NCBI GenBank assembly: GCA_014763895.1
Contig: JACXUM010000017.1
Coordinates: forward strand, 1 to 49,706
DNA from: Campylobacterales bacterium
Lineage (GTDB): Bacteria > Campylobacterota > Campylobacteria > Campylobacterales > Sulfurovaceae
Length of the DNA: 49,706 nucleotides
Direction of reading: 5' to 3'
How positions within the stretch are numbered: the first letter of the stretch is position 1; every line of letters starts with the position of its first letter. A model generated the notes under the pieces. The model had not been told where the DNA came from. It searched no databases and saw nothing but the letters and a program-made list of their open reading frames with translations. Made by a program: the position numbers and the translations under genes. Of this stretch, positions 7,904 through 16,416 are shown piece after piece.

Positions 7904-8587
7904 ATGAAACATGTATTACCTGATCTACCGTATGCAATAGATGCATTGGCTCCTTCTATTTCTGAAGAGACTTTGAGATACCATCATGGGAAACACCATG
8001 CGGGGTATGTCAATAAACTCAATGCTCTGATCGAAGGCACAGAGTATGAAGATATGTCGCTTGAACAGATCATTCATCAATCTGACGGTGCGATCTTCAA
8101 CAATGCCGCTCAAACATTCAATCACAACTTTTACTGGCATTCACTGAGCCCGACCAAAACGGAACCATCAGAGCCTTTGCGTAGGGCGATAGAAGAGAAT
8201 TTCGGTTCGATGGAAGTATTCAAAGAGAAATTTGTGCAAGCTGCAACGGGACAATTTGGTTCGGGTTGGGCATGGCTGGTGCTTGATCCGCACGACAAGC
8301 TGATTATCGAAGCGACATCCAATGCCCATACGCCGATTGAACATCATATGACACCGTTGTTCGTCTGTGATGTATGGGAACATGCTTACTATATCGACTA
8401 TCGAAATGAGCGTCCTAAATACGTAGAAACATTCTGGAATCTGATCAACTGGGACTATGCTTCCAAGATCTTTGAGGATAAAGAGCATTTAAAAGCCACA
8501 ACCATGTTGCCGCTTTGCAACAATCCGGATGATCCGATGTGTGGATATATTGATGATATGACGCATCAGGATACAGTCAGTAGTTAG
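7904..8587 (+). CDS. sodB: Iron superoxide dismutase with C-terminal extension
   Basis: 227 residues. It converts superoxide to hydrogen peroxide and oxygen in the cytoplasm. The four metal ligands are visible: His27 (RYHHGKHH), His74 (FNHNFYW), Asp156 and His160 (DVWEHAYYIDY). Gln70 in NNAAQTFNH is the outer-sphere Gln typical of the iron form. The dismutase fold ends near residue 196; the last 30 residues carry two Cys (PLCNNPDDPMCGYIDD) and are beyond the usual FeSOD length. The start has AGGAGAAT six bases upstream. It faces the Na/Pi-type gene across a terminator hairpin. Confidence 0.92.
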   Translation: MKHVLPDLPYAIDALAPSISEETLRYHHGKHHAGYVNKLNALIEGTEYEDMSLEQIIHQSDGAIFNNAAQTFNHNFYWHSLSPTKTEPSEPLRRAIEENFGSMEVFKEKFVQAATGQFGSGWAWLVLDPHDKLIIEATSNAHTPIEHHMTPLFVCDVWEHAYYIDYRNERPKYVETFWNLINWDYASKIFEDKEHLKATTMLPLCNNPDDPMCGYIDDMTHQDTVSS

Positions 8588-8600
8588 AATTTCTATAGAC

Positions 8601-8623
8601 TTCTCCTCTTTTAAGGAGGAGAA
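8601..8623. terminator. Hairpin between converging sodB and Na/Pi-type gene
   Basis: TTCTCCTC (8601-8608) pairs with GAGGAGAA (8616-8623) across a seven-base loop. It sits in the 50-base gap between two converging genes and could end transcription from either side. There is no long T-run, so its strength is uncertain. Confidence 0.5.
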
Positions 8624-8637
8624 AGAGGAAAGGGAAA

Positions 8638-10239
8638 CTATTTTGCTGTATAGATGATCATCTTTTCGGTGTAGTATACAATTCGCCAAATATGAGTACT
8701 GACACGCGAGAGCCATCTAACGGCTTCAAGCTGCTTTGTTCCTTCAGGAATGGTAATCTCGCTCTTGGCAATTTTATGAGCGATATTTTCCCTGTAATCC
8801 TGCATGGAATTGTTGATTGTTTTTTCAGTCTCTTGTGCATATTGTATAGCAAAATCAAATTTTTTGGATGCAAATGCATCAATGATTTTTTGATTGGTTG
8901 TGGTCAACAGCTGCCGCTCTTTGTGTAGATCAGAAGAGAGTTCAACCATTTTAGCCCTGTATGCTTCTTCTTCACATCTTTCATGCAAACGCTGCAAGTG
9001 ATCTAGTATGTGGACTAAAGAGATCATTCTTTCCCATTTGCTTATCTCTTTGGGCTGCAGTTCTATTTTGTCTATGTATTCTTGGGTTTCATCCAAAGAA
9101 GATTGCAAGAGGGTAAGGTCCGCTTCTTTACCATATTTATTATCGCCCAAAAGAAAATTGATATGTTCTAAAAGTGCTATGTACTCTTTTTGGGCAGAAA
9201 CACGAGCAACTTCGAGTGCCAAAGAAGGATCTTTTAGAAGTCTTTCGTCGAGCTTTGCTGTAAAGTAAAGTTCATTTGAAGGAATAAGCTTCATCATTAG
9301 ATTTGCAAATTGTTTTGTAAAAGGCAAGATGATCAAAACGCCCAATAGGTTAAAAAAACTATAAAATGCTACCAAAGCGATCTGTGCTTGTGTATCTATG
9401 AAAGTCTCGGAGAGTGATTGTACAAATTCTGTGTACGGCGTGACAAGAAAGAGGGCCATAATACCTGTAAAAATGTTGTAAACTACATGAGAAAAACCGG
9501 TTCTTCGCACATTGACCGTACCCCCTATAGAGGCCATAACGGCCGTAAACGTTGTTCCGATATCCATTCCTATGATTAAGACTGCAGCCTGTTCAAAAGT
9601 GATCGTATGAACATAAAGAGCAGTTAGTGTGGCTGCAACGCCTGCACTTGAAGACTGTGTGATGATCGTTACGATCATTCCCATGAGAACAAGTTTGATT
9701 CTTCCGCCCCACGAATCCGGAGGGAAATCATTCGTATCGATCATACCTTCAAAACCTTGCATGCCATTTTGAAGAAATACGATACCTACAAAGATCAAGC
9801 CAAAGCCAGCCAATGCATATCCAAATCCGGAAATTTTTCCTTTGAAAAACAGTTTTGCGATCATACCTAATAGTATAAATGGCAATACTACTGTGGAAAG
9901 ATCAAGTTTAAAGCCAAGTATGGCAACCAGCCACCCTGTCACAGTCGTACCTATGTTAGCACCAAAAATGATCCCCAGAGCTTCAGGAAAGGCCATCAGG
10001 CCAGCCCCAACAAAACCGACAGCTGCAACCGTAGTTGCACTGGAAGACTGAAGAAGTGCTGTACCTATGGCTCCGGTTAAAGCACCAGAATAAGGCGTTT
10101 TCGTAAATCGCATTAAGGCATTCCGGATAGTATCGCCTGCCAAGGATCTCAAACCATCGGTCATGACGATCATTCCAAGCAGAAAGATACCCAGTCCACC
10201 AGCTGCTTTTATAAAGGATAGGGTCGATATATTTTCCAT
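8638..10239 (-). CDS. Na/Pi cotransporter family protein (NptA/PhoU type)
   Basis: 533 residues from the ATG at 10239. Upstream in-frame codons reach 10416 but run back into the preceding gene and are not membrane-like. The N-terminal 320 residues hold the two Na/Pi-cotransporter repeats with their signature QSSSATTVAAVG and QSSSAGVAATL, together with GANIGTT and GMDIGTT. The C-terminal 200 residues are soluble, helical and charged, resembling a PhoU domain. The likely role is sodium-driven phosphate transport or its regulation. The gene starts six bases after the YjdF-type stop, and its GGAAGA ribosome-binding site overlaps that stop, so the two form an operon. Confidence 0.85.
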   Translation of the reverse strand: MENISTLSFIKAAGGLGIFLLGMIVMTDGLRSLAGDTIRNALMRFTKTPYSGALTGAIGTALLQSSSATTVAAVGFVGAGLMAFPEALGIIFGANIGTTVTGWLVAILGFKLDLSTVVLPFILLGMIAKLFFKGKISGFGYALAGFGLIFVGIVFLQNGMQGFEGMIDTNDFPPDSWGGRIKLVLMGMIVTIITQSSSAGVAATLTALYVHTITFEQAAVLIIGMDIGTTFTAVMASIGGTVNVRRTGFSHVVYNIFTGIMALFLVTPYTEFVQSLSETFIDTQAQIALVAFYSFFNLLGVLIILPFTKQFANLMMKLIPSNELYFTAKLDERLLKDPSLALEVARVSAQKEYIALLEHINFLLGDNKYGKEADLTLLQSSLDETQEYIDKIELQPKEISKWERMISLVHILDHLQRLHERCEEEAYRAKMVELSSDLHKERQLLTTTNQKIIDAFASKKFDFAIQYAQETEKTINNSMQDYRENIAHKIAKSEITIPEGTKQLEAVRWLSRVSTHIWRIVYYTEKMIIYTAK

Positions 10240-10244
10240 AGGTT

Positions 10245-10847
10245 CTATCTTCCAACTATCTTTTGATATGCCAAAAAATACCAACGGTAAAAAAACAGGT
10301 TTATAAGAGCTCCGAGAAATGCAGCGATGGTATCTTTTTGTGCATCCCACACATCTCCCTGTGTTCCCAAAAATGCGATTCCAAGTTCCGGATGTAAAAT
10401 GACCGCTGCGAGCCATTCGATGATCTCATAAAGTGTGGAGATGGAGAGGATAACGGTGAATGAAAAAAACATGGCGGCTTTAAATGTTTTGATCTTAATG
10501 GCAACTAGCTCAAAGAGAGTTCTAAAAACCAGCAGACCAAAAAGAAAATGTACTAGGCGGTCGAAATGGTTTCTCTCAAAACCCATCCATTGGGTGATCA
10601 CATCAAAATATTCCATCTCGGCATAAGTAAAGTGTGATCCCAAAGAGTGTAAAGAGGAAAATACCAACAACATACTCAGCGCAACCAAACTGAAATGATG
10701 CCTGTAATCCATCCATAAGATGAATGGAAAGAAGATAAATACCAGCATATTCTCCAGCAGCCAATCTTGCGGATATTTTGGATGGATCGCCATGATGATC
10801 CATACAATGATATAAATACCGTAAATGATTTGGTGCGATTTTGGCAT
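10245..10847 (-). CDS. YjdF/DUF2238 family membrane protein
   Basis: 200 residues with about six membrane segments. DUF2238 motifs are present: ERNHFDRLVHFLFG, YEIIEWL and QGDVWDAQKDT near the C-terminus. The function of the family is not established. GAGGAGGGATC stands directly before the ATG. It is first in an operon with the Na/Pi-type gene. Confidence 0.8.
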   Translation of the reverse strand: MPKSHQIIYGIYIIVWIIMAIHPKYPQDWLLENMLVFIFFPFILWMDYRHHFSLVALSMLLVFSSLHSLGSHFTYAEMEYFDVITQWMGFERNHFDRLVHFLFGLLVFRTLFELVAIKIKTFKAAMFFSFTVILSISTLYEIIEWLAAVILHPELGIAFLGTQGDVWDAQKDTIAAFLGALINLFFYRWYFLAYQKIVGR

Positions 10848-10914
10848 GATCCCTCCTCTTTTAAGGAATATTATAGTCTAAAGGTATTAAATCTACAAAA
10901 AAATTTTGTTACAC

Positions 10915-10920
10915 TATAAA
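10915..10920 (+). promoter_or_regulatory. Putative -10 box for the aldo/keto reductase gene
   Basis: TATAAA lies in an AT-rich tract about 53 bases before the chosen start at 10973. No clear -35. Confidence 0.3.
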
Positions 10921-10972
10921 ATAAATGAATAAAAATAAGTTTTTTATTTTAGTTAGAGAATCAGGAGTTGAT

Positions 10973-11992
10973 ATGGATTATAGGTATATAGGAAGAAGCG
11001 GGTTGAGAGTCAGTCCCATCTGTATGGGGACGATGACATTTGGTACACAGTGCAAAAGTGAAGGAGAGGCATTTGCCATTATGGACAAAGCCTATGATGC
11101 CGGTGTGAATTTTTACGATACGGCTGAGTTGTATCCCGTTCCCCCTACATCCAATCAAGCTGGGATTACCGAAGAGATCGTGGGCAAATGGCTCAAAACC
11201 AAGCCTAGGGAAAGCGTTATCCTCGCCTCAAAGGTTGCGGGTGCTGCGAATGGTTGGTTCGTTCCGCCTATCAGGCATGGGATGACGGCTATAGACAGTT
11301 TTCATATAGAACGTGCGGTTGAGGGGAGCTTGAAAAGGTTGGGAACGGATTATATCGATCTGTACCAGATGCATTGGCCAGATACCGTTGTACCCATCGA
11401 AGAGAGCCTTAAGGCATTTGACCGGTTAGTTCAAAGCGGAAAGGTACGCTATATCGGTACCTCGAACGATACAGCCTACGGGACAACAAAAGCTTTGATG
11501 ACATCGGCATTCAAAGGGTATGCAAGGTTTGAGTCGATCCAAAACAATTTTTCTTTGCTGAACCGAAGATTTTTGGATGAATTGGCTGTAGTGGCACAAA
11601 AGGAACAGATATCGCTTTTGCCTTATTCCCCTTTGGCAGGCGGTGTTCTTAGCGGCAAATACAATCAGGATAAAAATGCGGAAGGACGCTTCAGCGACTA
11701 TATCCACTCTCCAAACAAGAGGCAACGTTTGATGGCGGCAAGATTTATGAATGACAGAACGCTCGCTTCGACACAGAAATACCTCAAAATTGCTGCGGAA
11801 GCAGGGCTTGATCCGGTTACGATGGCGATATCCTGGTCCAAACAGTTCAGTTTTGTTGCTTCTACGATCATCGGGGCCACCTGTGTCGATCAGCTTGACG
11901 CATCATTGGCAGCGATGGATTTGACTTTAAGTGATGAAATTTTGGAAGCGTGTGACGTAGTACATAGAGAAATTCTTTATCCGATGGGATAA
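10973..11992 (+). CDS. Aldo/keto reductase of the Tas type
   Basis: 339 residues from the ATG at 10973, preceded by CAGGAG; an upstream ATG at 10925 has no ribosome-binding site. It is an NADPH-dependent carbonyl reductase of the AKR fold. The tetrad is visible: Asp and Tyr in FYDTAELYPVPP, Lys in ASKVAG and His in QMHWPD. The stretch YPVPPTSNQAGITE closely matches the E. coli Tas protein, which is otherwise uncharacterised in substrate. The cofactor region near the C-terminus (STIIGATCVDQL) is typical. It is followed after 73 bases by metK, which has its own promoter. Confidence 0.88.
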   Translation: MDYRYIGRSGLRVSPICMGTMTFGTQCKSEGEAFAIMDKAYDAGVNFYDTAELYPVPPTSNQAGITEEIVGKWLKTKPRESVILASKVAGAANGWFVPPIRHGMTAIDSFHIERAVEGSLKRLGTDYIDLYQMHWPDTVVPIEESLKAFDRLVQSGKVRYIGTSNDTAYGTTKALMTSAFKGYARFESIQNNFSLLNRRFLDELAVVAQKEQISLLPYSPLAGGVLSGKYNQDKNAEGRFSDYIHSPNKRQRLMAARFMNDRTLASTQKYLKIAAEAGLDPVTMAISWSKQFSFVASTIIGATCVDQLDASLAAMDLTLSDEILEACDVVHREILYPMG

Positions 11993-12005
11993 TGATCCCG
12001 ATCGC

Positions 12006-12035
12006 TTGAAAGCAGAGCGGTGATTGTGCTATGAT
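12006..12035 (+). promoter_or_regulatory. Sigma-70 type promoter of the metK operon
   Basis: TTGAAA (12006-12011) and TATGAT (12030-12035) are separated by 18 bases, each one base from consensus. The start codon lies 31 bases further on behind a perfect AAAGGAGG (12051-12058). Confidence 0.65.
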
Positions 12036-12065
12036 AAACACAGGTTTATCAAAGGAGGATATATC

Positions 12066-13268
12066 GTGTATCTTTTTACTTCAGAAGCGGTTTCTGCAGG
12101 GCATCCTGATAAATGTGCGGATATCATCGCAGATTCTATCGTGGATGCATTACTGCAGTTGGATAAAGATGCCAAAGTTGCTACTGAAGTTTTTATCAGC
12201 GGTTCTCATATCATTATCGGGGGAGAGGTCAAGACCTCTGTTGAACTTTCAGATGAATGGTATAAAAAGACTGCAAGAGAGGCTCTTAAAAAGATCGGTT
12301 ATCCTGAAAGCGGGTTTGAAAAAGGTGAAACACTTTTCCCGGATGATACGGATATCCATATCTATGTCAGTATCCAATCTCCCGATATTACTATGGGAGT
12401 GGTGAAAGCAGATGATGAGATCGGTGCAGGGGACCAGGGGATGATGTTCGGGTATGCGACCTCTGAGCGAGAGGATTATATGCCTACGGCTTTTGCCTAT
12501 GCCAGAGAGATCCGCGATGTGTTGTACGGCTATGCTTTGAAACATCCAGATATTTTTGGAGTTGATATGAAAACCGAAGTCGTGATGGATTACGGTACAA
12601 AAGAGAATTTTGACCGATGCAAGCCTCAAGGCATCTCCAAGATCATCGTTGCGATCTCCCACTGTAAAAATGTAGCTCAGCATGAAGTCCAAAAGCTCGT
12701 TAAGGAATTGATACGGGAAAAAGTACATTTTGCGCCTGGGCATTTTGATGAAGACAAGGTTACTTTCTATATCAATAATACCGGGCGTTTTGTAAGGCAT
12801 TCTCCTATAGCCGATTCGGGATTGACAGGAAGGAAGGTTGTATGCGATTCATTTGGAGGATATGCCCCCATCGGGGGTGGATCTCAAAGTTCGAAAGATT
12901 ATACTAAAGTGGACAGATCTGGGCTCTATGCAGCTAGGTGGCTCGCCAAACATATCGTTGCAGCAGGGCTGGCCCAAAAAGCATTGGTTCAGCTCTCATA
13001 TGTGATCGCAGAGCCAAAACCTATCTCGGTGACTGTAGATACACAGCATTCAGCCATAGGCAGTATCAGTGATGAAGAACTTTCCGGGCGTATCGCTGAA
13101 AAATTTCCATTGACACCTCGATGGATCACCAGAAAATTTGGACTCGATCATCCTTCAAAAGAGCATTTTTTATATGCTGATGTTGCTGCAAAAGGGCAGG
13201 TCGGATATGATGAATATCCGTGGGAACAACTCGATGAGATAGAATGGTTTAAATCATTAAAGAAATAA
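12066..13268 (+). CDS. metK: S-adenosylmethionine synthetase (epsilon subtype)
   Basis: 400 residues from a GTG at 12066, which sits eight bases after a perfect AAAGGAGG; the product then begins MYLFTSEAVSAGHPDKCADI like other MetK proteins. It makes AdoMet from methionine and ATP. GAGDQGMMFGYA is the adenine-binding loop. The P-loop reads GGGSQSSKDYTKVDRS instead of the usual GGGAFSGKD. I recall a similar version (GGGAQSSKDYTKVDRS) in Campylobacter, so this is a lineage feature and not damage. It is first of a three-gene unit with the beta-CASP and macro-domain genes. Confidence 0.92.
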   Translation: MYLFTSEAVSAGHPDKCADIIADSIVDALLQLDKDAKVATEVFISGSHIIIGGEVKTSVELSDEWYKKTAREALKKIGYPESGFEKGETLFPDDTDIHIYVSIQSPDITMGVVKADDEIGAGDQGMMFGYATSEREDYMPTAFAYAREIRDVLYGYALKHPDIFGVDMKTEVVMDYGTKENFDRCKPQGISKIIVAISHCKNVAQHEVQKLVKELIREKVHFAPGHFDEDKVTFYINNTGRFVRHSPIADSGLTGRKVVCDSFGGYAPIGGGSQSSKDYTKVDRSGLYAARWLAKHIVAAGLAQKALVQLSYVIAEPKPISVTVDTQHSAIGSISDEELSGRIAEKFPLTPRWITRKFGLDHPSKEHFLYADVAAKGQVGYDEYPWEQLDEIEWFKSLKK

Positions 13269-13291
13269 TGTAAAAAAATAAAGGAGCAACC

Positions 13292-14689
13292 ATGGCAACA
13301 GTAACATCATACGGAGCAGCAGAAGTAGTGACAGGTTCCTGTCATTTGTTAGCGATAGAAGGAGGGCCTAGGATATTGATCGATTGCGGGATGTTCCAGG
13401 GACCTGAAGAAGAACACAATTTCGGCCCTTTTCATTTTGATCCCAAAGAGATCGACTATCTCCTGTTGACGCATGCGCATCTTGATCATAGCGGACGGAT
13501 CCCTAAGCTCCTTAAAGAAGGGTTTGAGGGGGAGATTTACGCAACGGAAGCTACCCGTGACATCGCGGAGGTCATCTTGCTTGATAGTGCCAAGATCATG
13601 AGGGAAGATTATGATACCAATTATAAAAAAGCGCAAAGACGGGGCAGAGAAGATGAGGTCAGAGAGCCTTTGTATACAGAGGATGATGTTGAGGCAGCAT
13701 TTGATCTGGTATGGCATTTTCCAGAATATGATCAAGCATTACATTTGAGCAAAAATGTCAAGGTAACCTTTCGCAATGCAGGGCATATCTTGGGATCTTC
13801 GTTTGTAGAGATCAGATATTTTGAACGGGACGTTGAACAGACGATCGTCTTTTCCGGGGATATCGGCAATAGTCACAGTCTGATCCTTCCTAATTTATCT
13901 GAATGTACATATGCCAATACGCTGTATGTCGAGTCAACATACGGTGATCGAAACCACCGAAATATGGATGAAACCATTACGGAGTTTAAACGTATTATCA
14001 TCGATACGCTGCATGACTGGGGGAATGTGCTCATTCCGTCTTTTGCGATCGAACGTACCCAGGAGATACTATTGATACTCAAAGAAATGTATGAGAAAAA
14101 AGAGCTGCCTGAATGCAAGATATTTCTAGACAGTCCGATGGCTACACGGGCAACACAAGTGTACAACAACCATTCCAACCTACTGAGCAAAAAATGCCAG
14201 GAGATTAAAAAGAGAGATGGAACGATTTTTGATTTTAAGCTGCTTACCTATACCCCTGACGTAGAGGCATCCAAAGCGATCAATGAAGTGGATCGCAGAG
14301 CGATCATCATAGCCGGAAGCGGGATGTGTACGGGAGGCAGGATACTCCATCACTTCAAAAATCGTCTTTGGAACCGTAAAAACGCTGTGATCTTTGTAGG
14401 TTATCAGGTTGTAGGTACCATGGGGCGTCACATGGTAGACGGGGCCCGCTGGGTCAAGATCTACCATGAGGATATTCTGGTTCAGGCAAGCATCCATACC
14501 GTCAACGGCTTCTCTGCCCATGCCGATCAAAGTTCGATAGTGAAGTGGGTGTCCAAAATGGAAGATCTGCATCAGATATTTTTGATCCATGGGGAAGAGG
14601 ATAAACAGGCAATCTTACGTAGTGTACTGGAAAATACATTGGATAAGAAAGTGCATATCGTTGAACCTGAAGAGGTCATCTATCTGTAA
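13292..14689 (+). CDS. Metallo-beta-lactamase/beta-CASP RNA-processing nuclease
   Basis: 465 residues. His61, His63, Asp65 and His66 in THAHLDHSG form the two-metal site; the Asp in FSGDIG is a bridging ligand. STYGDRNHR starts the beta-CASP part, which contains SFAIERTQEIL, GSGMCTGGRI and, near the end, NGFSAHADQSSI with the last His ligands. This is the CPSF73/YSH1-like branch, probably an RNA endo- or exonuclease acting in RNA maturation or decay. AAAGGAG stands before the ATG, 23 bases behind metK. Confidence 0.88.
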   Translation: MATVTSYGAAEVVTGSCHLLAIEGGPRILIDCGMFQGPEEEHNFGPFHFDPKEIDYLLLTHAHLDHSGRIPKLLKEGFEGEIYATEATRDIAEVILLDSAKIMREDYDTNYKKAQRRGREDEVREPLYTEDDVEAAFDLVWHFPEYDQALHLSKNVKVTFRNAGHILGSSFVEIRYFERDVEQTIVFSGDIGNSHSLILPNLSECTYANTLYVESTYGDRNHRNMDETITEFKRIIIDTLHDWGNVLIPSFAIERTQEILLILKEMYEKKELPECKIFLDSPMATRATQVYNNHSNLLSKKCQEIKKRDGTIFDFKLLTYTPDVEASKAINEVDRRAIIIAGSGMCTGGRILHHFKNRLWNRKNAVIFVGYQVVGTMGRHMVDGARWVKIYHEDILVQASIHTVNGFSAHADQSSIVKWVSKMEDLHQIFLIHGEEDKQAILRSVLENTLDKKVHIVEPEEVIYL

Positions 14690-14706
14690 ATACCAAAGGA
14701 AAAAGA

Positions 14707-15249
14707 TTGAATACTCATCCTGATATCCTTTTGAAAGTAGGTGATATCACCAAGGAGAACGTCTGTGCGATCGTGAACGCGGCAAACTATTCGCTGATGG
14801 GTGGCGGGGGCGTGGATGGTACGATACACAGAGCCGGCGGAAGCCAGATATTGGATGAATGCAGAAAAATCAGACAAGAACAGTATCCTGAAGGATTACC
14901 TACCGGTAAAGCGGTAGCTACGACTGCCGGAAAGATGCCGGCACAATATGTTATCCATACAGTAGGGCCGATCTATCATCAATGCGGACAAGCGTGTCCT
15001 TCACTTTTGGCATCCTGTTATACCTCTTCGCTTCAAACTGCTGTTGGATTGGGATGTAAAGATGTCTCATTTCCAGCTATTTCAACGGGTATCTACGGTT
15101 ATCCAAAAGAAGAAGCAGCCCGTATCGCTTATGAGGCAGTTAAAGCTTTTTTGGAAGAGGGGCATGATCTAAAAGTGTATTTTATCTTCCATCATTTTGA
15201 TGATAAAGAAATATTTGAAAGAGCGATTTCCAAGCTAGAGAGGGATTAG
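14707..15249 (+). CDS. Macro-domain protein, likely O-acetyl-ADP-ribose deacetylase
   Basis: 180 residues from a TTG at 14707 with AAAGGAAAAAGA upstream, 17 bases behind the nuclease gene. The macro-domain fold is clear: VNAANYSLMGGGGVDGTIHRAGG (catalytic Asn and Asp and the phosphate loop) and FPAISTGIYGYP. The family hydrolyses O-acetyl-ADP-ribose or removes ADP-ribose from proteins or nucleic acid ends. Its place behind a beta-CASP nuclease could point to work on ADP-ribosylated or 5'-modified RNA, but that is only inference from context. Confidence 0.9.
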   Translation: MNTHPDILLKVGDITKENVCAIVNAANYSLMGGGGVDGTIHRAGGSQILDECRKIRQEQYPEGLPTGKAVATTAGKMPAQYVIHTVGPIYHQCGQACPSLLASCYTSSLQTAVGLGCKDVSFPAISTGIYGYPKEEAARIAYEAVKAFLEEGHDLKVYFIFHHFDDKEIFERAISKLERD

Positions 15250-15279
15250 CCCTCCAGTTTGAGATTCAGTGTAGTTTCG

Positions 15280-16308
15280 TTAGTTCCATATACCCTCAAG
15301 TGTATATCCGCAATGCGGGCATGTTCCGTTGTTGTCAAGTGTATTGGTAACGTACTGGCCGATATTGCCTTTTCGGTCGATCACTCTTTTCTTACATTTT
15401 GGACAGTAGGTTGATTCATAGTCTTCATCATCTATATTGCCCACATAAATATATTTCAGTCCTTCTTCTTTACCGATCTCATAAGCCCTCCGTAGTGTAG
15501 AGAGTGGAGTGGGCGGAACATCAAGCATTTTATACATCGGATAGAAAGCTGAGAGATGCCATGGCATAGAAGGATCGACTCCGGCGATAAATTTTGCAAT
15601 GTTGCGGATCTCTTCATCCGAATCGTTTTTGCCCGGGATCAACAGTGTGGTTATCTCGACCCATATCCCTTTTTCATGGGCATATTTTACGCACTCAAGG
15701 ACCGGTTTGAGTCTCGCGCCGCAGATATCTTCATAGAACTCTTCGGTAAAACCTTTGATATCGATATTCATCCCGTCAACATAGGGCTGTAACAGATCAA
15801 TGGCCTTGCGTGTTTCAAATCCGCTTGTAACATAGATGTTCTTCAGCCCTTTCTCATGCGCGAGTTTTGCCGTATCATATGTATATTCAAAAAAGACGAT
15901 GGGCTCATTATAGGTATAGGCGATCGATTTGCATCCGTTCTCTATCGCAAGTTCAACGATGCGTTCAGGTGGAAGTTCTCTGCCGAAAATCTGGTGTTCG
16001 TGTTCTTTTGGGTATTGGGAGATATCAAAGTTTTGACAAAATTTGCACGAAAAGTTGCATCCGACCGTACCTACTGAAAATGCGGTACTGCCTGGCAGGA
16101 AATTGAACATCGGTTTTTTCTCCACCGGATCAATGTTTACGGCTGCCGCAAGGCCGTACACCAGCAGTTTCAGTTCGCCGTTTTCAACTTTTCTCACACC
16201 GCAGATACCGTATTCACCTTCATCCAGTTTGCATGATTGTGCACATGCCTGACAAAGAACCTTTCCGCTTGAAAGTTTTTTACTTAACCATGCTGTTACA
16301 ACTGACAT
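15280..16308 (-). CDS. amrS: AmmeMemoRadiSam system radical SAM enzyme
   Basis: 342 residues. The iron-sulphur motif is Cys84-x3-Cys88-x2-Cys91 (GCNFSCKFCQN). In front of it are four Cys at 19, 22, 26 and 36 (CQACAQSC and GICGVR), and at the C-terminus a Cys4 zinc-ribbon-like pair (CPKCKKR and CPHCGY). This layout is that of AmrS, a partner of AMMECR1 and Memo proteins whose reaction is not settled. No AMMECR1 or Memo gene is seen in the window. Activity would be cytoplasmic and oxygen-sensitive. It has its own promoter at 16344-16372. Confidence 0.88.
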   Translation of the reverse strand: MSVVTAWLSKKLSSGKVLCQACAQSCKLDEGEYGICGVRKVENGELKLLVYGLAAAVNIDPVEKKPMFNFLPGSTAFSVGTVGCNFSCKFCQNFDISQYPKEHEHQIFGRELPPERIVELAIENGCKSIAYTYNEPIVFFEYTYDTAKLAHEKGLKNIYVTSGFETRKAIDLLQPYVDGMNIDIKGFTEEFYEDICGARLKPVLECVKYAHEKGIWVEITTLLIPGKNDSDEEIRNIAKFIAGVDPSMPWHLSAFYPMYKMLDVPPTPLSTLRRAYEIGKEEGLKYIYVGNIDDEDYESTYCPKCKKRVIDRKGNIGQYVTNTLDNNGTCPHCGYTLEGIWN

Positions 16309-16343
16309 TTTGCTCTCTTTTTTACAAATCTTGAAGCTTCTTA

Positions 16344-16372
16344 ATTATACTACTAAAATCAGTTGTTTTGAA
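16344..16372 (-). promoter_or_regulatory. Sigma-70 type promoter of amrS
   Basis: On the minus strand TTCAAA (16372-16367) and TATAAT (16349-16344) are 17 bases apart. The predicted start of transcription would be about 30 bases before the amrS ATG. Confidence 0.6.
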
Positions 16373-16416
16373 GACCATTGTTTTTTGCTATATGGATTAA
16401 TAAAAAAAGATAGTGG

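Noticed and set aside
10240-10416. Upstream extension of the Na/Pi-type gene
   Set aside because: The 59 extra codons overlap the YjdF-type gene, are not membrane-like, and the ATG at 10239 has a ribosome-binding site and starts directly with the transporter.
12031-12405. 124-codon plus-strand open frame overlapping the metK start
   Set aside because: Out-of-frame reading of metK; the metK frame has the GTG with AAAGGAGG and matches the family throughout.
12249-12800. 183-codon minus-strand open frame opposite metK
   Set aside because: Entirely inside metK and without recognisable domains or a ribosome-binding site.
15240-15254. Short hairpin GAGGG-ATTAG-CCCTC at the macro-domain stop as a terminator
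   Set aside because: The stem is only five base pairs, overlaps the stop codon and is not followed by a T-run; too weak to call.
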